NCBI RefSeq assembly: GCF_902381825.1
Contig: NZ_LR698973.1
Location: 2,769,788 to 2,833,787, forward strand
Length of the DNA: 64,000 bases
Reading direction: 5' to 3'
Source of the DNA: Pseudocoprococcus catus
GTDB taxonomy: Bacteria > Bacillota > Clostridia > Lachnospirales > Lachnospiraceae
The translations under genes were made by a program, and so were the position numbers. Every line of letters starts with the position of its first letter. Position 1 is the stretch's first letter. The notes below the pieces were generated by a model that made no database searches, was not told the DNA's origin, and was given only the letters and a program-made list of their open reading frames with translations. Positions 62,542 through 64,000 of this stretch are shown here, piece after piece.

Positions 62542-63303
62542 ATGAAGAGATTAGAGAATAAGACAGCGATTGTGACTGGCGGTAATTCAGGTATTGGCAA
62601 GGCAACAGCGATTCTTTTTGCGAAGGAGGGTGCGGATCTGGTTTTGTGCGCCCGCAGAAAAGAGGCGTTGGACAAAGTGGCAGAGGAATGCCGTGGGTAT
62701 GGTGTTCAGGTTGTAACGGTGAAGGCGGATGTGTCCAGTCATGAGGATTGCAGCGCGGTTGTAAAAGCGGCTGTTGATACATTTGGTAAAGTGGACATTC
62801 TTGTGAATAATGCAGGTATTGTGGACAAGCATCGTCCGATTACAGAGTGTACAGATGAATGGTGGGATGAGATTATTGCCATTGACCAGAGTTCTCTGTT
62901 CTACATGATGAAGGATACGATTCCACATATGATGGCGGCGGGCAAAGGCTCGATCATCAATGTTTCTTCCATCGGCGGTGTCTTCGGCAACGGTGGTATT
63001 TCATATTCAGCAGCAAAATCAGCGGCGCTGGCCATGACAAAGAATGTGGCGATTCAGCTGGCACCGAACGGTATCCGCTGCAATGCCGTTTGCCCGGGAC
63101 CAACACCGACACCGCTGAACACACCGGAAAAAGTGGCTGAGTTTTCTACATGGTTTGCTGAACGCTGTGCACAGCATATGGATATGTCTCTGCCAGAATC
63201 CAGTGTGGAAGATCAGGCCAATGCGATTCTGTTCTTTGCAGAAGATGCATCTGCAGCAGTGACAGGTCAGTATCTGATTGTGGACCATGGTACAACATTA
63301 TAA
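62542..63303 (+). CDS. Short-chain dehydrogenase/reductase (SDR) 2
   Basis: 253 residues, classical SDR: TGGNSGIGKAT (about 12-22), NNAG (about 89-92), catalytic Ser in VSSIGG, YSAAKSA, and the family PGPTPTPLN after the active site. ARRKEA after the second strand suggests NADP preference. AAAGGAG precedes the ATG. It is 147 bases after SDR 1 with no terminator seen between, probably the same operon. Likely acts with the flavin reductase on a shared substrate. Confidence 0.9.
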   Translation: MKRLENKTAIVTGGNSGIGKATAILFAKEGADLVLCARRKEALDKVAEECRGYGVQVVTVKADVSSHEDCSAVVKAAVDTFGKVDILVNNAGIVDKHRPITECTDEWWDEIIAIDQSSLFYMMKDTIPHMMAAGKGSIINVSSIGGVFGNGGISYSAAKSAALAMTKNVAIQLAPNGIRCNAVCPGPTPTPLNTPEKVAEFSTWFAERCAQHMDMSLPESSVEDQANAILFFAEDASAAVTGQYLIVDHGTTL

Positions 63304-63335
63304 AAATAAAATCATTCATACCTGAATGCTAAGAG

Positions 63336-63366
63336 AAGGGGCTGCCTCAAAGCGAGGCAGCCCCTT
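63336..63366. terminator. Strong hairpin after the dehydrogenase operon
   Basis: A perfect 13-bp stem AAGGGGCTGCCTC (63336-63348) with GAGGCAGCCCCTT (63354-63366). It has no T run on either strand but lies between convergent genes. Confidence 0.55.
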
Positions 63367-63374
63367 GCGGCATG

Positions 63375-63542
63375 TTAGCCGTAGATTCGGGCAAAAAACA
63401 TGTCATAAACAATATGATCCGGTTCGGTATCTGTTTGCTTTTGTGACAAAGGTTGTGCTAAATCTTCTGAGGTGATAATGGCTTCTTTTTCTTTGTTTAA
63501 ATTTAATTTATCCTCTTTGCTTTTAATTTTAAGTTCGTACAT
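63375..63542 (-). CDS. Orphan 55-residue protein
   Basis: ATG 63542 with a strong AAAGGAG 8 bases upstream; 55 codons. The sequence is highly charged at the start (YELKIKSKEDKLNLNKEKEA), has a Gln/Thr/Asp middle and ends in an aromatic segment (VYDMFFARIYG). No cysteine, signal peptide or membrane helix. I do not recognise it. The leader-plus-hydrophobic-core shape is compatible with a peptide precursor, but no modifying enzyme or exporter is adjacent in the window. It is divergent from a PucR-type regulator gene. Confidence 0.6.
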   Translation of the reverse strand: MYELKIKSKEDKLNLNKEKEAIITSEDLAQPLSQKQTDTEPDHIVYDMFFARIYG

Positions 63543-63684
63543 ATTAAAACTCCTTTCAAATTTGCAGAATAATGACTTCTTATGCTTTAATTTTACTTGA
63601 CAATATAAAAATAAAATATGTAATATAATCATATAAATGAGAATTTATAATGTGGTAATATCACATAGCTATATGGGGGGACGT

Positions 63685-64000
63685 ATGATGAAAAATATAA
63701 GAAAAGAAGACTTTTTGATGGATTGTTATCCAACTGTCGAAGAAGTACTGAGATTTTCTGTTTTTGAAAGAAGTCGATTATTGACGCCAACTATTTCTTT
63801 AGATTTGCCGGTTTGTGGCGTGAATCTGACAGATACACCCGATTATATGAATTGGATCGAAAAGTCAGAGATGCTTATTACAACGTGTTTTTCAATTTAT
63901 AAAGATGAAGATGCATTAAAGGAATTTATTCCAGCGCTTGCTCAGAAAAAGCTGTCAGCAGTGTGTATTAAGACAAAACGTTATTTGGAGGAAATACCAG
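63685..64000 (+). CDS. PucR family transcriptional regulator (5' part, cut by window end)
   Basis: 105 codons present, running off the right edge. The sequence matches the PucR N-terminal domain: TVEEVLRFSVFERSRLLTP, CGVNLTDTPDYMNWIEKSEM and ITTCFSIYKDEDALKEFI. PucR-type proteins carry a C-terminal helix-turn-helix and usually control purine, amino-acid or other catabolic genes nearby. A GGGGGG run at 63675-63680 precedes two adjacent ATG codons (63685 and 63688); either may be the start. Confidence 0.8.
   Translation, partial: MMKNIRKEDFLMDCYPTVEEVLRFSVFERSRLLTPTISLDLPVCGVNLTDTPDYMNWIEKSEMLITTCFSIYKDEDALKEFIPALAQKKLSAVCIKTKRYLEEIP

Overview
The window looks like a chromosome segment of a gut-type Clostridia member, most likely Lachnospiraceae. 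The evidence is low-to-moderate GC, strong Gram-positive ribosome binding sites (AGGAGG), lipobox substrate-binding proteins, YesM/YesN-type two-component genes, a CIRCE heat-shock operator and a glycine riboswitch in front of an AGCS symporter. I saw no rRNA, tRNA, CRISPR array or intact transposase. Species is not assignable from the sequence alone.

Layout. 1-8.8 kb: an ECF sigma factor with its DUF4179 anti-sigma partner, a decayed anti-sigma fragment, a very large MacB-like ABC exporter, an MBL-fold protein, an IS66-type MITE and two membrane proteins. 8.9-16.6 kb: a CyuA-like L-cysteine desulfidase, a complete peptide ABC transporter (Dpp/Opp type) and a Nudix hydrolase. 16.8-22.2 kb: an RmlD-like reductase, a dicarboxylate/amino-acid symporter, a MATE exporter and the riboswitch-controlled AGCS symporter. 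22.5-42.3 kb: a pentose utilisation locus. It holds a hybrid sensor kinase, a YesN regulator, a YesM kinase, a YtfQ-YtfR-YtfT-YjfF type sugar ABC transporter, L-arabinose isomerase, an FGGY kinase, ribulose-5-phosphate epimerase, a transaldolase, a second (fucose-type) isomerase and xylulokinase. A decayed DUF4143 gene with a 33-bp tandem repeat and a second MITE are wedged inside it.

42.4-47.9 kb (all minus strand): a GGDEF/EAL protein, FeoA, a marR-tauE pair and the magnesium transporter mgtE. mgtE is preceded by a leader of about 400 nt. This leader has a good promoter, a 34-codon upstream ORF with a strong ribosome binding site, a multi-hairpin domain whose 5' arms lie inside the last codons of that ORF, and an intrinsic terminator just before mgtE. 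It has the architecture of a translation-coupled attenuator and does not look like the known M-box; I rate it the most interesting item here.

48.0-54.6 kb: a gene graveyard. Fragments of an FtsX-like permease, YdcF, L-lactate dehydrogenase, a cupin-like gene, enolase, a mobile-element small protein and deoxyribose-phosphate aldolase alternate with intact DUF438-PAS, Crp/Fnr, cupin and nucleotidyltransferase genes. 54.8-58.4 kb: a MATE exporter divergent from its MerR regulator across a textbook 19-bp-spacer promoter, then two Hsp20 genes behind a CIRCE-overlapped promoter. 58.6-63.3 kb: an old-yellow-enzyme type reductase, a LysR regulator and two short-chain dehydrogenases, a plausible steroid/bile-acid/phenolic reductive module. 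The right edge has a small orphan peptide gene and the start of a PucR-type regulator.
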